From: Lachnobacterium bovis DSM 14045
GTDB taxonomy: Bacteria; Bacillota; Clostridia; Lachnospirales; Lachnospiraceae
Length of the DNA stretch: 64,000 nucleotides
NCBI RefSeq assembly: GCF_900107245.1
Contig: NZ_FNPG01000009.1
Location: 1 to 64,000, forward strand
Reading direction: 5' to 3'
The notes beneath the pieces are model-generated. The model did no database searches, was not told the origin of the DNA, and saw only the letters and a list, made by a program, of their open reading frames with translations. The position numbers were made by a program, and so were the translations under genes. This document shows, one piece after another, positions 34,645 to 44,725 of the stretch (position 1 is the first letter of the stretch; each line of letters begins with the position of its first letter).

Positions 34645-35298
34645 CTATTTATCCGTTGTTTGATTTGTTGTTTTTTCAGTTTTTTTCTCTGTTGTTTTTT
34701 CTTTAGATTCAGTTTGAATCTTTTTAAGCTTCTTCTCTAAGCCTTCTAAATATTTTTCTTTTTTATTTAGTTCTTTTTCTTTTTTGTTTAATTTTTTTTC
34801 CCACGCCTCGTACTTGTTAATAATCTCATTTTCATAATTAACGATAGTTGTCGTCGACCTGGTATAAAACATTATTGCAAACATTCCAATTATTGAAATA
34901 CCAAAAATAATCGCTAAAAAAGTAACAAATTTTTTTCTTTTACTCAAAGTCGCATATTCCTTCTTAGAAACCATATCCCTTTTAAATTGAGCTAATTCTC
35001 TTCTAGCAGCTTTTCCATCATCTAGCTCAATTTCTTCTTTCTTAGGAATATAAATAGTAGGTAGTTGCTCTTCACTTGCTCCTAATTCTAACGCTCTATT
35101 TCTAAGGGACACTAAAAAACTGATTCCGACTACTGTCGAAAAATATTCTTTTTCTATTAGCATGGAATAAATCTTTATCACTTGATTAACATCCTCAAAA
35201 TTCCCCTTTGATTTAACGTATTTAATTCCTTCGACTTCTTTTTTAGCCTTTAAAGCTTCTTGGTTATCCTCAAAATTAAAATCATTTACAATTGGCAT
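34645..35298 (-). CDS. Hypothetical single-pass membrane protein coupled to fbp
   Basis: The 217-residue protein has a cytoplasmic N-terminal part of about 120 residues, one membrane helix (about 125-146), and a C-terminal coiled coil rich in Lys and Glu (KKLNKKEKELNKKEKYL) ending in a KTTEKKTEKTTNQTTDK tail. No family is recognised. Its ATG overlaps the fbp stop codon by one base (TAATG), so translation is almost certainly coupled to fbp. Whether it works with the enzyme is not known. Confidence 0.75.
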   Translation of the reverse strand: MPIVNDFNFEDNQEALKAKKEVEGIKYVKSKGNFEDVNQVIKIYSMLIEKEYFSTVVGISFLVSLRNRALELGASEEQLPTIYIPKKEEIELDDGKAARRELAQFKRDMVSKKEYATLSKRKKFVTFLAIIFGISIIGMFAIMFYTRSTTTIVNYENEIINKYEAWEKKLNKKEKELNKKEKYLEGLEKKLKKIQTESKEKTTEKKTEKTTNQTTDK

Positions 35299-37253
35299 TA
35301 TTTGGTTTTCTCCTTAATTTCACCTAATCTATATGCTTCTATAAGTGCTTTCAATTCTTTTATTCGGCATTTCATCTGTTTTCCATTATCTGTATCACCA
35401 ACTAAAATTCGATGATCTGTATATTGAACTGCCTCTTGACGTGATGCAATATCAATTTCATTGGAAACAGCTTCCTCTCTAGAAACAAATGGATCATGTG
35501 CTGCAAGCGTCAAACCATATGAATTGTATATTAAAGTGTAACCTGCTATTCCAGTTTCTTTTCTATATGTTTTTGAAAATCCACCATCAATAATAATCAA
35601 CTTTCCTTCGCATTTTACTGGTTTTTCACCATCCACTCTATGAACTGGGACATGACCATTAATTATGTGGCCATTCTTAGGCGACAAACCAAATTCTTTT
35701 AAAATAGTAGCCGCTAATTCAGCTTTATCTAGCCTCTGATAGTATTCATTTTTATACTCTTTTTTAACTTCTGGATCATCTAAAAAGTACCTCTCAAAAG
35801 TTGCCATTTTATCTCGTCCATACAAAGGTGACCTTGGTCCAGTCCATAAAAACCAGAAAATATCTTCTGCCTGCTTCTTTTCTACAGAATCGACTGAAAA
35901 AACAGCTTTTCTAACATATGATTCTATAACATCATATAATTCTTTTCCCTTATACTCTTTTCCGAAAACCCATACCTTTGCAAAAGTTCCATCTTCATTC
36001 ATTGGCATACATCCATGGTACAATAGATTTCCGTTAAATGTTTTATACATATTGCCTTTTTTCATTAAAAGATTCATATGTTTCTGAAGCTTTTCACAAT
36101 GTATAAAAGACGATTGTAAATGATTCATTACATCCTCTTCCTCTGGCGAAAGCTTCGTTGGATCATTAGGATCAACTGTTGGAAAATGCATATCCCTCAT
36201 CTGATATTTCTTTCCATCAATAGTAACCCAACCGTGTTCATAATCTATCTGGTCCATCATACTTCTTTCAGTCATTCCAAATTCCGGATACTTCTTGGCT
36301 AACTGACCATCTAATTTAAACTTAATTATTGCAATCGCTTTATGCATTTTTTTTACTAATTCAGTTTCAACTTCAGTCGCTACGACCTCACCTTTTAAAA
36401 CAAATCGGGTACAAGGATCCTTTTTATAAACATCCATTGCAAATGTTGCTAAAGGTAACATATTGATTCCATAACCTTCTTCAAGCATATCTAAATTACC
36501 ATATCTGATACTGTTTCTAATCGCACTTGCAATACATGCTTTGTTACCTATTGCTGCCCCCATCCAAAGGACGTCATGATTGCCCCATTGAATATCTAAA
36601 GAATGATATTTACATAATCTATCCATTATCAAATGAGATCCTGAACCTCTGTCATAGATATCTCCTATAACATGAAGTCTATCAATTACTAATCTTTGAA
36701 TCAGTTCCGCTAATGCAACGATAAAATTCTCAGCATTACCAAGTTCAACAATAGTATTTACAATGGCCTCATAATATGCCTCTTTATTCAAAACTTCCGG
36801 TTTTTCTGCTATTAATTCTTCAATTACATACGAATAATCCGGTGGCAAAGCCTTTCTAACTTTTGATCTTGTATATTTTGATGAAACAGTCTTACATACT
36901 TCAATTAATCGATATAATGTTATCTTATACCAATTGTCCATATCTTTTTCTTTCTTTTGGACTAATTCCATCTTCTCTTTTGGATAATAAATAAGCGTTG
37001 CAAGCGCCGATTTATCCGCCGTTGTTAGTGAATGACCAAATACATCTTCTATTTTTTTTCTTACCGCACCTGAGCCATTTTTTAAAACATGTGAAAATGC
37101 TTCAAATTCGCCGTGAATATCCGACATAAAATGTTCCGTTCCTTTAGGTAAATTCAAAATTGATTGCAAATTTATTATTTCTGTCGATGCCGCTTCAATT
37201 GTTGGAAATGTACACGACAATAGTTCTAAATAACTTTTTTCCTGCTTATTCAC
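35298..37253 (-). CDS. fbp: Fructose-1,6-bisphosphatase, class III
   Basis: This enzyme removes the 1-phosphate of fructose 1,6-bisphosphate in gluconeogenesis. At 651 residues it is the class III form of Firmicutes (Bacillus YydE/Fbp type), built on a metallophosphoesterase core: HFMSDIHGEFEAF near residue 40, DIYDRGSGSH near 198, QWGNHDVLWMGA near 222, and INGHVPVH near 530. A -10/-35 promoter lies about 40 bases upstream. Together with PPDK in the same window it supports a route from pyruvate to sugar phosphates. A coupled membrane-protein gene follows. Confidence 0.96.
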   Translation of the reverse strand: MNKQEKSYLELLSCTFPTIEAASTEIINLQSILNLPKGTEHFMSDIHGEFEAFSHVLKNGSGAVRKKIEDVFGHSLTTADKSALATLIYYPKEKMELVQKKEKDMDNWYKITLYRLIEVCKTVSSKYTRSKVRKALPPDYSYVIEELIAEKPEVLNKEAYYEAIVNTIVELGNAENFIVALAELIQRLVIDRLHVIGDIYDRGSGSHLIMDRLCKYHSLDIQWGNHDVLWMGAAIGNKACIASAIRNSIRYGNLDMLEEGYGINMLPLATFAMDVYKKDPCTRFVLKGEVVATEVETELVKKMHKAIAIIKFKLDGQLAKKYPEFGMTERSMMDQIDYEHGWVTIDGKKYQMRDMHFPTVDPNDPTKLSPEEEDVMNHLQSSFIHCEKLQKHMNLLMKKGNMYKTFNGNLLYHGCMPMNEDGTFAKVWVFGKEYKGKELYDVIESYVRKAVFSVDSVEKKQAEDIFWFLWTGPRSPLYGRDKMATFERYFLDDPEVKKEYKNEYYQRLDKAELAATILKEFGLSPKNGHIINGHVPVHRVDGEKPVKCEGKLIIIDGGFSKTYRKETGIAGYTLIYNSYGLTLAAHDPFVSREEAVSNEIDIASRQEAVQYTDHRILVGDTDNGKQMKCRIKELKALIEAYRLGEIKEKTK

Positions 37254-37290
37254 TTTACTCCTCCAATATCTTTAAAAATCTCCTATGATA

Positions 37291-37319
37291 ATTATAATAC
37301 ATTTTATAGTCTATGAAAA
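37291..37319 (-). promoter_or_regulatory. Promoter of fbp
   Basis: The minus strand has TTTTCA, 17 bases, then TATAAT, 38 bases before the fbp start. Confidence 0.55.
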
Positions 37320-37365
37320 CAACTATACCTCTCTAACACACTCAATAATTGCTTTATTATTAGAA

Positions 37366-37390
37366 ATATTTATTCAAGATATTTATTCAA
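37366..37390. repeat. 13-bp tandem duplication at the aroB end
   Basis: ATATTTATTCAA occurs at 37366-37377 and 37379-37390. The second copy contains the last codons and stop of aroB, and the first lies just past it. Confidence 0.7.
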
Positions 37391-38501
37391 AATACTTGTC
37401 AATGATATTTCTAACTTCGTCTTCATGAATTGGAGTTGCATATTCATTTTCCCCAAAACAAACAACATCTCCTATACCATTTTCTAAAACAAATCTTAAT
37501 TTGCCATCTCTTACTTTTTTATCTGTATAAAGCTTATTTATCAATTCTTCTTTATCTACATACTCCGGAATTTCTGTTGGAAGTTTAGCTTTTTTTAAAA
37601 GATTAATAACTTTTTTTACTTCACTTTCTGTCATATAACCCTTTTCTTTTGCTAAATATGCCTGTGCAACCAAACCTATTGCTACAGCTTCTCCATGTAA
37701 CAAACGATAATCACTTACAGTTTCAATTGCTCTACCTACTGTATGACCTAGATTTAACACTTCACGCAAACCGCTTTCTCTTTCATCTTTCATTACAACA
37801 TTATATTTGATTTCACAATTATAATTGGCTATATATTCGCACGCTTCAACATCATTCGAATATATTTTATCCATGTTTTCCTGTAAAAAAACAAATAATT
37901 CCTTGCTCGCTAAACAAGCATGCTTAATTGTTTCTGCCATACCACTATACATCTGTCTCTCAGGCAATGTCTTCCATGCTTCTAAATCAATATATACTTT
38001 TCTTGGTTGGTTAAAAAGCCCTATCAAATTAGTTGCAAGAGGTGTATCTACTGCAGTTTTACCACCTATTGAAGCATCTGCTGCTGATAAAAGTGTTGTT
38101 GCATATGTAATAAATGGAATACCTCTTCCATAAGTTCCCGCTAAAAATCCAGCTAAATCAGAAACAACGCCTCCACCAACTGCTATTACAGCACAATCTC
38201 TTCTGTATCCTTTTTCAAGCATGGCATCTTCGATTTTGCTCTTTGTTTCTCTTGTTTTACTTTTTTCGCCTGCCTGAATAATAAACAAATCAGCTTTATA
38301 ACCTTTTTCAACTAGCATCTTATAGATTGGTTCCGCATAAATTTCTAGAACGTTTGTATCAGTAATGATAGCAAATTTCTTGATTTTTCCAAGCAAACCA
38401 TCTGCTACATCATCAACCAATTTTTTTCTTAAATTATGTCCTATTAAAATGTCATAACTATCATCTACTACCTTTTTTAATTCAACTCTAAACTCACTCA
38501 T
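37383..38501 (-). CDS. aroB: 3-Dehydroquinate synthase
   Basis: AroB carries out the second step of the shikimate pathway, turning DAHP into 3-dehydroquinate with NAD+ and a metal ion. The 372-residue protein has the NAD-binding stretch GGGVVSDLAGFLAGTYGRG, TTLLSAADASIGGKTAVD, and the metal-ligand region LNLGHTVGRAIE with LLHGEAVAIG. Length matches the family. aroC, for a later step, begins at the right edge of the window on the other strand. The gene follows rnhA with 86 bases between. Confidence 0.97.
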   Translation of the reverse strand: MSEFRVELKKVVDDSYDILIGHNLRKKLVDDVADGLLGKIKKFAIITDTNVLEIYAEPIYKMLVEKGYKADLFIIQAGEKSKTRETKSKIEDAMLEKGYRRDCAVIAVGGGVVSDLAGFLAGTYGRGIPFITYATTLLSAADASIGGKTAVDTPLATNLIGLFNQPRKVYIDLEAWKTLPERQMYSGMAETIKHACLASKELFVFLQENMDKIYSNDVEACEYIANYNCEIKYNVVMKDERESGLREVLNLGHTVGRAIETVSDYRLLHGEAVAIGLVAQAYLAKEKGYMTESEVKKVINLLKKAKLPTEIPEYVDKEELINKLYTDKKVRDGKLRFVLENGIGDVVCFGENEYATPIHEDEVRNIIDKYFE

Positions 38502-38587
38502 AACTAATCCTCTCTATTTCGTTTTTTATTTTATATTTTTTATTTTATTATAAATGATTATACAAAAGATGTACTATAAGAATAGCA

Positions 38588-39175
38588 TTAAATTCCTACG
38601 CTTTCTTTTGCTAGTCTATCAGCTTCTTCGTTTCCTTCAATACCTGAATGACCTTTTACTTTAACAAAATTTACTTTTAATGCCGATTTAATTGAATTAT
38701 AGTAGTCATAATAGGCAATTGTACCTTTTTTATTTCTTTTCCATTCGCCTTTTGCCCACATTTCAATTCCCATATAATCATAGTAAATATTGATTTCTTC
38801 TATTCCTAGCTCTATAGCTTTTTCCATTGCGGCCATACTACCTAATATTTCGCCAGATACATTTCGCATACTTGCCATTTCTTCATCTTTTCCGTTTCCC
38901 TGCAAAACATAACGTTTTCCATTGTAATTCAAAAAGCCGCCATATCCGTATACCTTTGTAGCAATATTAAAAGAGCCATCAACAAATGCAAATGGCAAAT
39001 TTTCATCTATTTTTTTAGAAGATGAATCTCCTAAATACTCCTTTGCTTCATCTAATGTCAAAAAGCTTTTATACATAGCTCCTTTAAAACCTTTTACAGC
39101 CTTTTCGCATTCTGCCCAAGTATTAAAAACACCTGTCTTATATCCTTTTCGAACTGCATAAAATTTTTTTGCCAT
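38588..39175 (-). CDS. rnhA: Ribonuclease H type 1 with hybrid-binding domain
   Basis: This 195-residue enzyme cuts RNA in RNA-DNA hybrids. It has an N-terminal hybrid-binding (viroplasmin-like) domain, residues 3-48 (FYAVRKGYKTGVFNTWAEC), and an RNase H domain with catalytic residues D66 (FVDGS), E109 (VSGEILG), D133 (YYDYMG) and D186 (EEADRLAK). This is the RNase H1 layout of many Clostridia. It is transcribed away from the prfA terminator; the RBS is GGAGAAAA. Confidence 0.94.
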   Translation of the reverse strand: MAKKFYAVRKGYKTGVFNTWAECEKAVKGFKGAMYKSFLTLDEAKEYLGDSSSKKIDENLPFAFVDGSFNIATKVYGYGGFLNYNGKRYVLQGNGKDEEMASMRNVSGEILGSMAAMEKAIELGIEEINIYYDYMGIEMWAKGEWKRNKKGTIAYYDYYNSIKSALKVNFVKVKGHSGIEGNEEADRLAKESVGI

Positions 39176-39202
39176 ATTTTTCTCCTATTTATTATACTTT
39201 TA

Positions 39203-39237
39203 AAAAAAGATTGTAGCAAAACACTACAATCTTTTTT
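39203..39237. terminator. Terminator of prfA, bidirectional form
   Basis: AAAGATTGTAG and CTACAATCTTT pair around a seven-base loop, with A and T runs on both sides. It starts two bases past the prfA stop codon. Confidence 0.85.
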
Positions 39238-39238
39238 A

Positions 39239-40315
39239 TTAATCCTCGCCCATTTTACTTAGTTTCTTTGCTTGATCTGCTGCGATACATGCATCTAAAA
39301 TTTCCGCAATATCACCATTTAAAATTTTATCTAATTTATATAATGTTAAGTTGATTCTATGATCAGTTACACGTCCTTGTGGAAAATTGTATGTACGAAT
39401 CTTCTCTGAACGATCGCCTGTACCAATTTGACTTAAACGCTCTGCAGATTCAGCATCCTGCTTCTTTTGTAACTCTAAATCATATAATTTAGTTTTTAAT
39501 AAAGCAAATGCTTTAGCCTTATTTTGAATCTGAGATTTTTCAGTCTGACTATAAATAACAATACCTGTTGGATAGTGAGTTAAACGAACAGCTGAATCAG
39601 TTGTATTTACACACTGTCCACCGTTACCAGACGCTCTCATTACGTCAATACGAATATCTTTCTCATCAATTTTAATATCTACATCTTCAGCCTCAGGCAT
39701 AACCGCAACCGTAATTGTAGATGTATGAATTCTACCTGCAGATTCTGTAGCTGGTACACGCTGTACACGATGTACACCTGATTCATATTTCATTTTTGAA
39801 TAAACGCTTGGTCCACTTAACATGAAGTTAACTTTCTTCATTCCACCTATACCGATTTCTTCTACTTCAAGTGTCTCTACTTTCCAATTCTGTGTCTCTG
39901 CATAATGAATATACATTCTATAAATTTCAGCGGCAAATAAAGCTGCCTCATCTCCGCCGGCACCTGCTCTAATTTCAACGATAACGTTTTTATCATCGTT
40001 AGGATCTTTTGGAAGAAGTAAAATCTTTAATTTCTGTGCTAAAACTTCTAAATTTTCTTTAGACTCACTTAATTCTGCTTTAGCTAATTCTTTCATCTCT
40101 TCATCTGATTCTTCACTTAAAATTTCTAATGAATCATCAATATTCTGCTGACATTCTTTATATTGTTTATATGTGTCAACAATTGGCATTAAATCGCTTT
40201 GTTCTTTCATAAGCTTTCTAAAACGATTAGTATCATTTGCCACATCAGGTTCACTTAATGTGTTCATCAACTCTTCGTAATGTCTTACTGTATCATCTAA
40301 CTTATCAAATAACAT
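39239..40315 (-). CDS. prfA: Peptide chain release factor 1
   Basis: RF1 ends translation at UAA and UAG. At about 358 residues it has normal length. The peptidyl-tRNA hydrolysis motif GNGGQ carries Q234, and the codon-reading PxT motif is PAT in [12 protein letters not shown]. The frame is open back to a TTG at 40348; ATG at 40315 gives the usual RF1 start ([10 protein letters not shown]) although the RBS spacing is long. prmC, whose product methylates the GGQ glutamine, lies directly upstream in the same operon. Confidence 0.96.
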   Translation of the reverse strand: MLFDKLDDTVRHYEELMNTLSEPDVANDTNRFRKLMKEQSDLMPIVDTYKQYKECQQNIDDSLEILSEESDEEMKELAKAELSESKENLEVLAQKLKILLLPKDPNDDKNVIVEIRAGAGGDEAALFAAEIYRMYIHYAETQNWKVETLEVEEIGIGGMKKVNFMLSGPSVYSKMKYESGVHRVQRVPATESAGRIHTSTITVAVMPEAEDVDIKIDEKDIRIDVMRASGNGGQCVNTTDSAVRLTHYPTGIVIYSQTEKSQIQNKAKAFALLKTKLYDLELQKKQDAESAERLSQIGTGDRSEKIRTYNFPQGRVTDHRINLTLYKLDKILNGDIAEILDACIAADQAKKLSKMGED

Positions 40316-40374
40316 AATTACACTGTATTCCTTTCTTTCACATTGCAATCTAAATTTATTAAAAATAAATAAAT

Positions 40375-41205
40375 CTACTCTAACTGTCCCACAACAACTC
40401 TATCATTGCCTGCAAGATCCTTTATAACTTGAACATTCTTAAAATCCGCTTGATTCATCATAAGATCTAAGCTTTTTCCCTGATCATATCCTATTTCAAG
40501 AATAAGATATCCTTTGTGATTTAAGAATTCTTTACTATGTCTTACTATTTTTCTATAAAAATACAAACCATCTTCTTTGCCATCTAATGCCCCTATTGGT
40601 TCAAACATTGCAACTTCAGGCATAAGATTTTGTATTTCCTCAGTTTTTATGTATGGCGGATTTGAAACAATTATATCATATTTGTCTTTTACATTTTCAA
40701 ATAAATCACTTGTTTCAAATTCAGCAACAACATTATTAATCTTTGCATTCTCTTTAGCAAGATTTATTGCATTCTTAGAAATATCTATCCCTAGACCAGA
40801 TACCCCTATCGAGTTTTTCAATACACTTATTAAAATGCAACCGCTACCTGTACACATATCAAGAATTGACATATTAGGTTCTATTCTCTTAAGTACTTCT
40901 TCAACTAGAGTTTCCGTATCTTGTCTTGGAACAAGTACCGAACTGTTAACTCTAAAATTCAAGCCATAAAATTCCTGCTCACCAGTTATATATTGAAGAG
41001 GTACCCTTTCCGCACGCTTGCCAATTACAAGATCATACTCTCTAATATGCTCTGCCAAAACCTCATCTTGCATATGCATGTAATAATAATTTCTATCTAT
41101 TTTGCATACCATCTCTAGTAATAACCAAGCATCATTCTTTGCATCAACAATTCCTACGTCTAATAAACGCTCAGTTCCATTATCTAATACTTCTTTATAA
41201 GTCAT
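40375..41205 (-). CDS. prmC: Release factor glutamine methyltransferase
   Basis: PrmC methylates the GGQ glutamine of release factors. The roughly 276-residue protein has an N-terminal helical domain, the SAM-binding motif [14 protein letters not shown], and the catalytic NPPY motif (VSNPPYIK, near residue 180). The frame is open upstream to 41268, but ATG 41205 gives the family start (MTYKEVL) with AGGA upstream. It overlaps the end of the DUF1385 gene by 11 bases. The order DUF1385-prmC-prfA is common in Clostridia. Confidence 0.95.
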   Translation of the reverse strand: MTYKEVLDNGTERLLDVGIVDAKNDAWLLLEMVCKIDRNYYYMHMQDEVLAEHIREYDLVIGKRAERVPLQYITGEQEFYGLNFRVNSSVLVPRQDTETLVEEVLKRIEPNMSILDMCTGSGCILISVLKNSIGVSGLGIDISKNAINLAKENAKINNVVAEFETSDLFENVKDKYDIIVSNPPYIKTEEIQNLMPEVAMFEPIGALDGKEDGLYFYRKIVRHSKEFLNHKGYLILEIGYDQGKSLDLMMNQADFKNVQVIKDLAGNDRVVVGQLE

Positions 41206-42142
41206 ATATTCTCTGTTCCTTTTGCCATTTACTCCAATCAAAAACTGCTTCAACTGAAGCAATTCCAACTTCTATCATATCATCGTCTGGTTCTTTTGTC
41301 GTTATTCTTTGCATCCAAAGACCTGGTGCGCTTACTAAATCAATAAATTTATTATCGTTTTTACCAGCTAATTGAATAAACTCATAAGACACACCTGCTA
41401 TAAGAGGAACACAAATCAAACGAACTAATAATTTAACAATATGAGAATCAAATTGAATGAACATAAAAAATACAATACTTATCATCATGACTAAAATCAA
41501 AAAACTTGTTCCGCATCGTTTATGATGTTTAGAACTTTTTCTTACATTTTCGACTGTTAGTTTATGTCCATGTTCAATACAATTAATACATTTATGCTCA
41601 GCACCATGATACATATATACCCTCTTTATATCTGGTGTAAATGAAATAAGACTAATATATAAAATAAAAATCACAAGTCTTGTTATTCCTTCTAAGAAAA
41701 CCACAAAAAAATTAGACTTAATAAATTTTTCAAAAAATATTGATATAAAATAAGGCAAAACAAAAAACAATCCAACTGCAAGCAAAATTGATACTATCAC
41801 CGTACCTGCAATCATAATCCCCTGAGAGTTACTTTCTTTAAGACTATCATTCTTAGTTATACTCTCTCTGGAATTGCTTTCTTTAGATTCTTCTTCATCC
41901 TCAAAAAAAGAAGCCGAATACATAAGAGTTGACATCCCAAGATACAAAGATTCCACAAAAGCTATCATTCCTCTTAAAACCGGGATTTTTCTAATACGTT
42001 TGTTCTTTATTATTCCTTCATATTCTGATACTTTTACTTCTATTTCTTTATCAGGCTTTCTTACAGCTACAGCATAATAATCCTTATTACGCATCATCAC
42101 GCCTTCCATAACAGCCTGTCCGCCAACACCTGAAAATTTCAT
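41195..42142 (-). CDS. DUF1385 membrane protein (YqhQ-like)
   Basis: The roughly 315-residue protein belongs to DUF1385: it starts with GGQAVMEGVMMR, has about four membrane helices (near residues 95-125, 135-155, 205-225 and 230-250), and carries the conserved YHGAEHKCINCIEHG and HKRCGTSFL stretches, which look like a metal-binding set (His, Glu, Cys). Function is unknown. ATG at 42142 has GGAGG before it; a GTG at 42154 lies inside that RBS region. It is linked to prmC and prfA in most Clostridia. Confidence 0.9.
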   Translation of the reverse strand: MKFSGVGGQAVMEGVMMRNKDYYAVAVRKPDKEIEVKVSEYEGIIKNKRIRKIPVLRGMIAFVESLYLGMSTLMYSASFFEDEEESKESNSRESITKNDSLKESNSQGIMIAGTVIVSILLAVGLFFVLPYFISIFFEKFIKSNFFVVFLEGITRLVIFILYISLISFTPDIKRVYMYHGAEHKCINCIEHGHKLTVENVRKSSKHHKRCGTSFLILVMMISIVFFMFIQFDSHIVKLLVRLICVPLIAGVSYEFIQLAGKNDNKFIDLVSAPGLWMQRITTKEPDDDMIEVGIASVEAVFDWSKWQKEQRIYDL

Positions 42143-42252
42143 AATATCCTCCACTCATAATACATTATTAACTTATTGTATTATATCACAAAGCGAAATT
42201 ATGTAAATGAAAAAAATATAAAATAATGAATATCTCATCTAAAATTTCAATT

Positions 42253-42283
42253 AAAAAGGTTGAGATTCAACAACCTCAACCTT
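42253..42283 (-). terminator. Terminator of rpmE
   Basis: AAGGTTGAG and CTCAACCTT pair around a ten-base loop, followed by TTTTT on the minus strand. Confidence 0.8.
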
Positions 42284-42305
42284 GTAATAAAATAACTGCT
42301 TAATT

Positions 42306-42506
42306 CTATTTCATACCGTATTTCTTGTTGAACTGTTCAATACGTCCACGAGCCTTATTAGCTTTCTGCTGGCCTGTATAGAAAGGATGACATTTTGAAC
42401 AAATCTCAACGTGAATCTCTGGTTTTGTAGAACCTGTTACGAATGTGTTACCACAGTTACATGTAACAGTTGCTTGATAGTAATCTGGATGGATTCCTTT
42501 TCTCAT
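42306..42506 (-). CDS. rpmE: Ribosomal protein L31, zinc-binding type
   Basis: L31 (66 residues) bridges the ribosomal subunits. It starts [10 protein letters not shown] and has the four zinc cysteines C16, C18, C36 and C39, which marks the zinc-dependent form. ATG at 42506 is chosen because the upstream GTG (42515) falls inside the RBS AGAGGTG. A strong promoter lies about 135 bases upstream, leaving a long leader that may regulate the gene. The gene lies between rho and DUF1385, an order common in Firmicutes. Confidence 0.97.
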   Translation of the reverse strand: MRKGIHPDYYQATVTCNCGNTFVTGSTKPEIHVEICSKCHPFYTGQQKANKARGRIEQFNKKYGMK

Positions 42507-42634
42507 GCTTTTCACCTCTTTTATATTCTTATCGTTAATCTATGCTTCATTCTTCTGCACCCGTATACCCGATCCGTATATGATACTTATAACGAAGAAC
42601 GACACTTTCGTCCGCTTACATCCCGATAAACAGC
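42507..42634 (-). promoter_or_regulatory. Long rpmE leader, candidate L31 autoregulatory RNA
   Basis: About 128 bases between the promoter and the rpmE start are visibly richer in G+C than the surroundings and hold several short inverted repeats (GACGAAAGTGTC; GTATCATATAC; ATACGGATCGGGTAT). L31 leader RNAs of the Firmicutes type are known. Here this assignment rests on position and composition only. Confidence 0.35.
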
Positions 42635-42640
42635 AGACTT

Positions 42641-42669
42641 ATTATAACATGATATTTTGCATAAGTCAA
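42641..42669 (-). promoter_or_regulatory. Promoter of rpmE
   Basis: The minus strand has TTGACT, exactly 17 bases, then TATAAT, one of the best consensus promoters in the window. Confidence 0.75.
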
Positions 42670-42705
42670 CACAATAATACCACATTTCAAGTTTCCTATT
42701 TATGT

Positions 42706-44436
42706 TTAAAATTTAATGGTTTTAGCTTTCATCACGAATTCAGTGTTATCATCTGTTCGACTAAATAAGTTTAAAATCATCTCTGCTGATTCATCAGCTT
42801 TCATTCCTCTTAATCCTTTTCTCATTTCTTCAACAGCCTTATACTCATCTCTATCTAACAATAAATCCTCTCTTCTCGTACTAGATTTAGAGATATCAAT
42901 TGCTGGGAAAATTCTCTTTTCTGAAAGTTTTCTATCAAGTACAATTTCCATGTTACCTGTACCTTTAAATTCTTCGAAAACCACATCATCCATTCTACTT
43001 CCAGTATCTACAAGTGCTGTTGCAAGTACAGTTAAACTTCCGCCTTCTCTCATCTTTCTAGCTGCACCAAAGAATTTCTTTGGCATATGAAGAGCTGCTG
43101 GATCTAAACCACCTGATAATGTTCTACCACTTGGCTGTACTGTTAAGTTATATGCTCTTGTTAATCTTGTAATACTATCAAGTAAAATCATAACATCTTG
43201 TTTGTGTTCTACTAAACGTTTTGCTCTTTCAATTACCATTTCTGAAACACGCTTATGATGTTCTGGCAACTCGTCAAAAGTAGAATAGATTACTTCTACA
43301 TTATCACCAACAATAGATTCTTTGATATCTGTTACTTCTTCTGGTCTTTCATCAATTAATAAAATAATCAAATGCATATCTGGGTTATTTTTTGTAACTG
43401 ACTTGGCAATATCCTTCAATAATGTTGTTTTACCTGCTTTTGGTGGCGAAACAATCATACCTCTTTGTCCCTTACCAATTGGAGAAATCAAATCAACAAC
43501 TCTCATAGCAAGTGAACAGCCAGGTCTTTCTAGATGAATTCTTTCATTTGGGAAAATAGGTGTTAGATCCTCAAAATTTGGTCTAGAAATTGTTGCTGAT
43601 GGTGGATATCCATTAACAGTTGACACATACAACAACGCAGAGAATTTCTCGCCCTGTGTTTTGATTCTTGTATTACCACATACAATATCTCCAGTTTTAA
43701 GGTTAAATCTTCTAATCTGTGATGGAGCGACATAAACATCCTCATCACCTGGCAAATAATTTGCTGAACGAATAAAACCAAAACCATCTGGCATAACCTC
43801 TAAAATTCCATTAGCTGTATATCCACTATCTAAATCGGCATTTTCTTCTTTAATTAACGAAAGCTCATTATTGGTGTGATTATTCTTATAATTTCTACCA
43901 TTATCTACATACTCATTATTTCTACTTGTTCTATAAGATGATCTTTCATTATTATTTCTTCTTGCATCATGCTGATTATCATCTGGATTTGACTTATTAT
44001 AATTATTATTAAATCTATTCTGATAATTATTTCCACTATCTCTTGAATAATTATTATCTCTTGAATATCCATTAGAACTATTATCAGAATAACTTATTTC
44101 TACTGTTCTAGTGTTTTTGCGATATTCATTTCGCTCATTTTTCGCATTATTTTCTCTGTAGTTATTATCTTTGTAATTATCGTTTCTAAATTCTTGATTA
44201 TAATTCTTAGCAACAGAATAATTCTGTTGTACATCATTTGCCTGATTAGCATAAGATGTATAAGTTGTTGTGGATTTTTTTTCATTAGTTGGATTTAAAT
44301 TTTCTTGCTTTTCATCCTCTTCAACTAATCTATCGATTAGTTCCCTTTTTTTTAATGTAGAAAATCCTCTGATTTTTCTCGCTTTAGCGATCTCTTTCAA
44401 ATTAGAAAGTGACAAAGTTTCATACTTTTCTCGCAT
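42706..44436 (-). CDS. rho: Transcription termination factor Rho with Asn-rich insert
   Basis: Rho is the hexameric RNA helicase that ends transcription. The roughly 576-residue chain begins with the Rho N domain ([15 protein letters not shown]), then a low-complexity insert at about 55-191 in which about 38 of 130 residues from 61 to 190 are Asn and 14 are Tyr, then the primary RNA-binding OB fold ([15 protein letters not shown], near 210), and the ATPase with Walker A PPKAGKTT near 335 and [12 protein letters not shown] at 44436 gives better RBS spacing (AGGAG, six bases) than 44439. The gene has a promoter about 290 bases upstream. Confidence 0.95.
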   Translation of the reverse strand: MREKYETLSLSNLKEIAKARKIRGFSTLKKRELIDRLVEEDEKQENLNPTNEKKSTTTYTSYANQANDVQQNYSVAKNYNQEFRNDNYKDNNYRENNAKNERNEYRKNTRTVEISYSDNSSNGYSRDNNYSRDSGNNYQNRFNNNYNKSNPDDNQHDARRNNNERSSYRTSRNNEYVDNGRNYKNNHTNNELSLIKEENADLDSGYTANGILEVMPDGFGFIRSANYLPGDEDVYVAPSQIRRFNLKTGDIVCGNTRIKTQGEKFSALLYVSTVNGYPPSATISRPNFEDLTPIFPNERIHLERPGCSLAMRVVDLISPIGKGQRGMIVSPPKAGKTTLLKDIAKSVTKNNPDMHLIILLIDERPEEVTDIKESIVGDNVEVIYSTFDELPEHHKRVSEMVIERAKRLVEHKQDVMILLDSITRLTRAYNLTVQPSGRTLSGGLDPAALHMPKKFFGAARKMREGGSLTVLATALVDTGSRMDDVVFEEFKGTGNMEIVLDRKLSEKRIFPAIDISKSSTRREDLLLDRDEYKAVEEMRKGLRGMKADESAEMILNLFSRTDDNTEFVMKAKTIKF

Positions 44437-44725
44437 CATATTCTCCTATTTTTAATTTATTTTTTACTGAATTTACGTTAATAGAAATCATCACTACATA
44501 ATACCACGAATTGAAATATTAAAAACAACAATCAAATATTTAAAATTCCAGTATTCTTGTAGCCTAATTTGCTCCATTCCAAACTTTCTAGTTGTGTCAT
44601 CTAAATACATATGTTTGGGAATTTGTCTGAACTGACTCTGACTCTTAAAAGAGTTAATAACATTTATAAATGAAACCATATCTCTTGATTTACATTTTCA
44701 ATCGTGTTACTATATTTCTAGAAGT

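Noticed and set aside
44494-44679. 61-codon minus-strand frame in the rho leader as a gene
   Set aside because: The only RBS-like bases lie two bases from the ATG, and no family is recognised. It is kept only as a possible leader frame, not called as a CDS.
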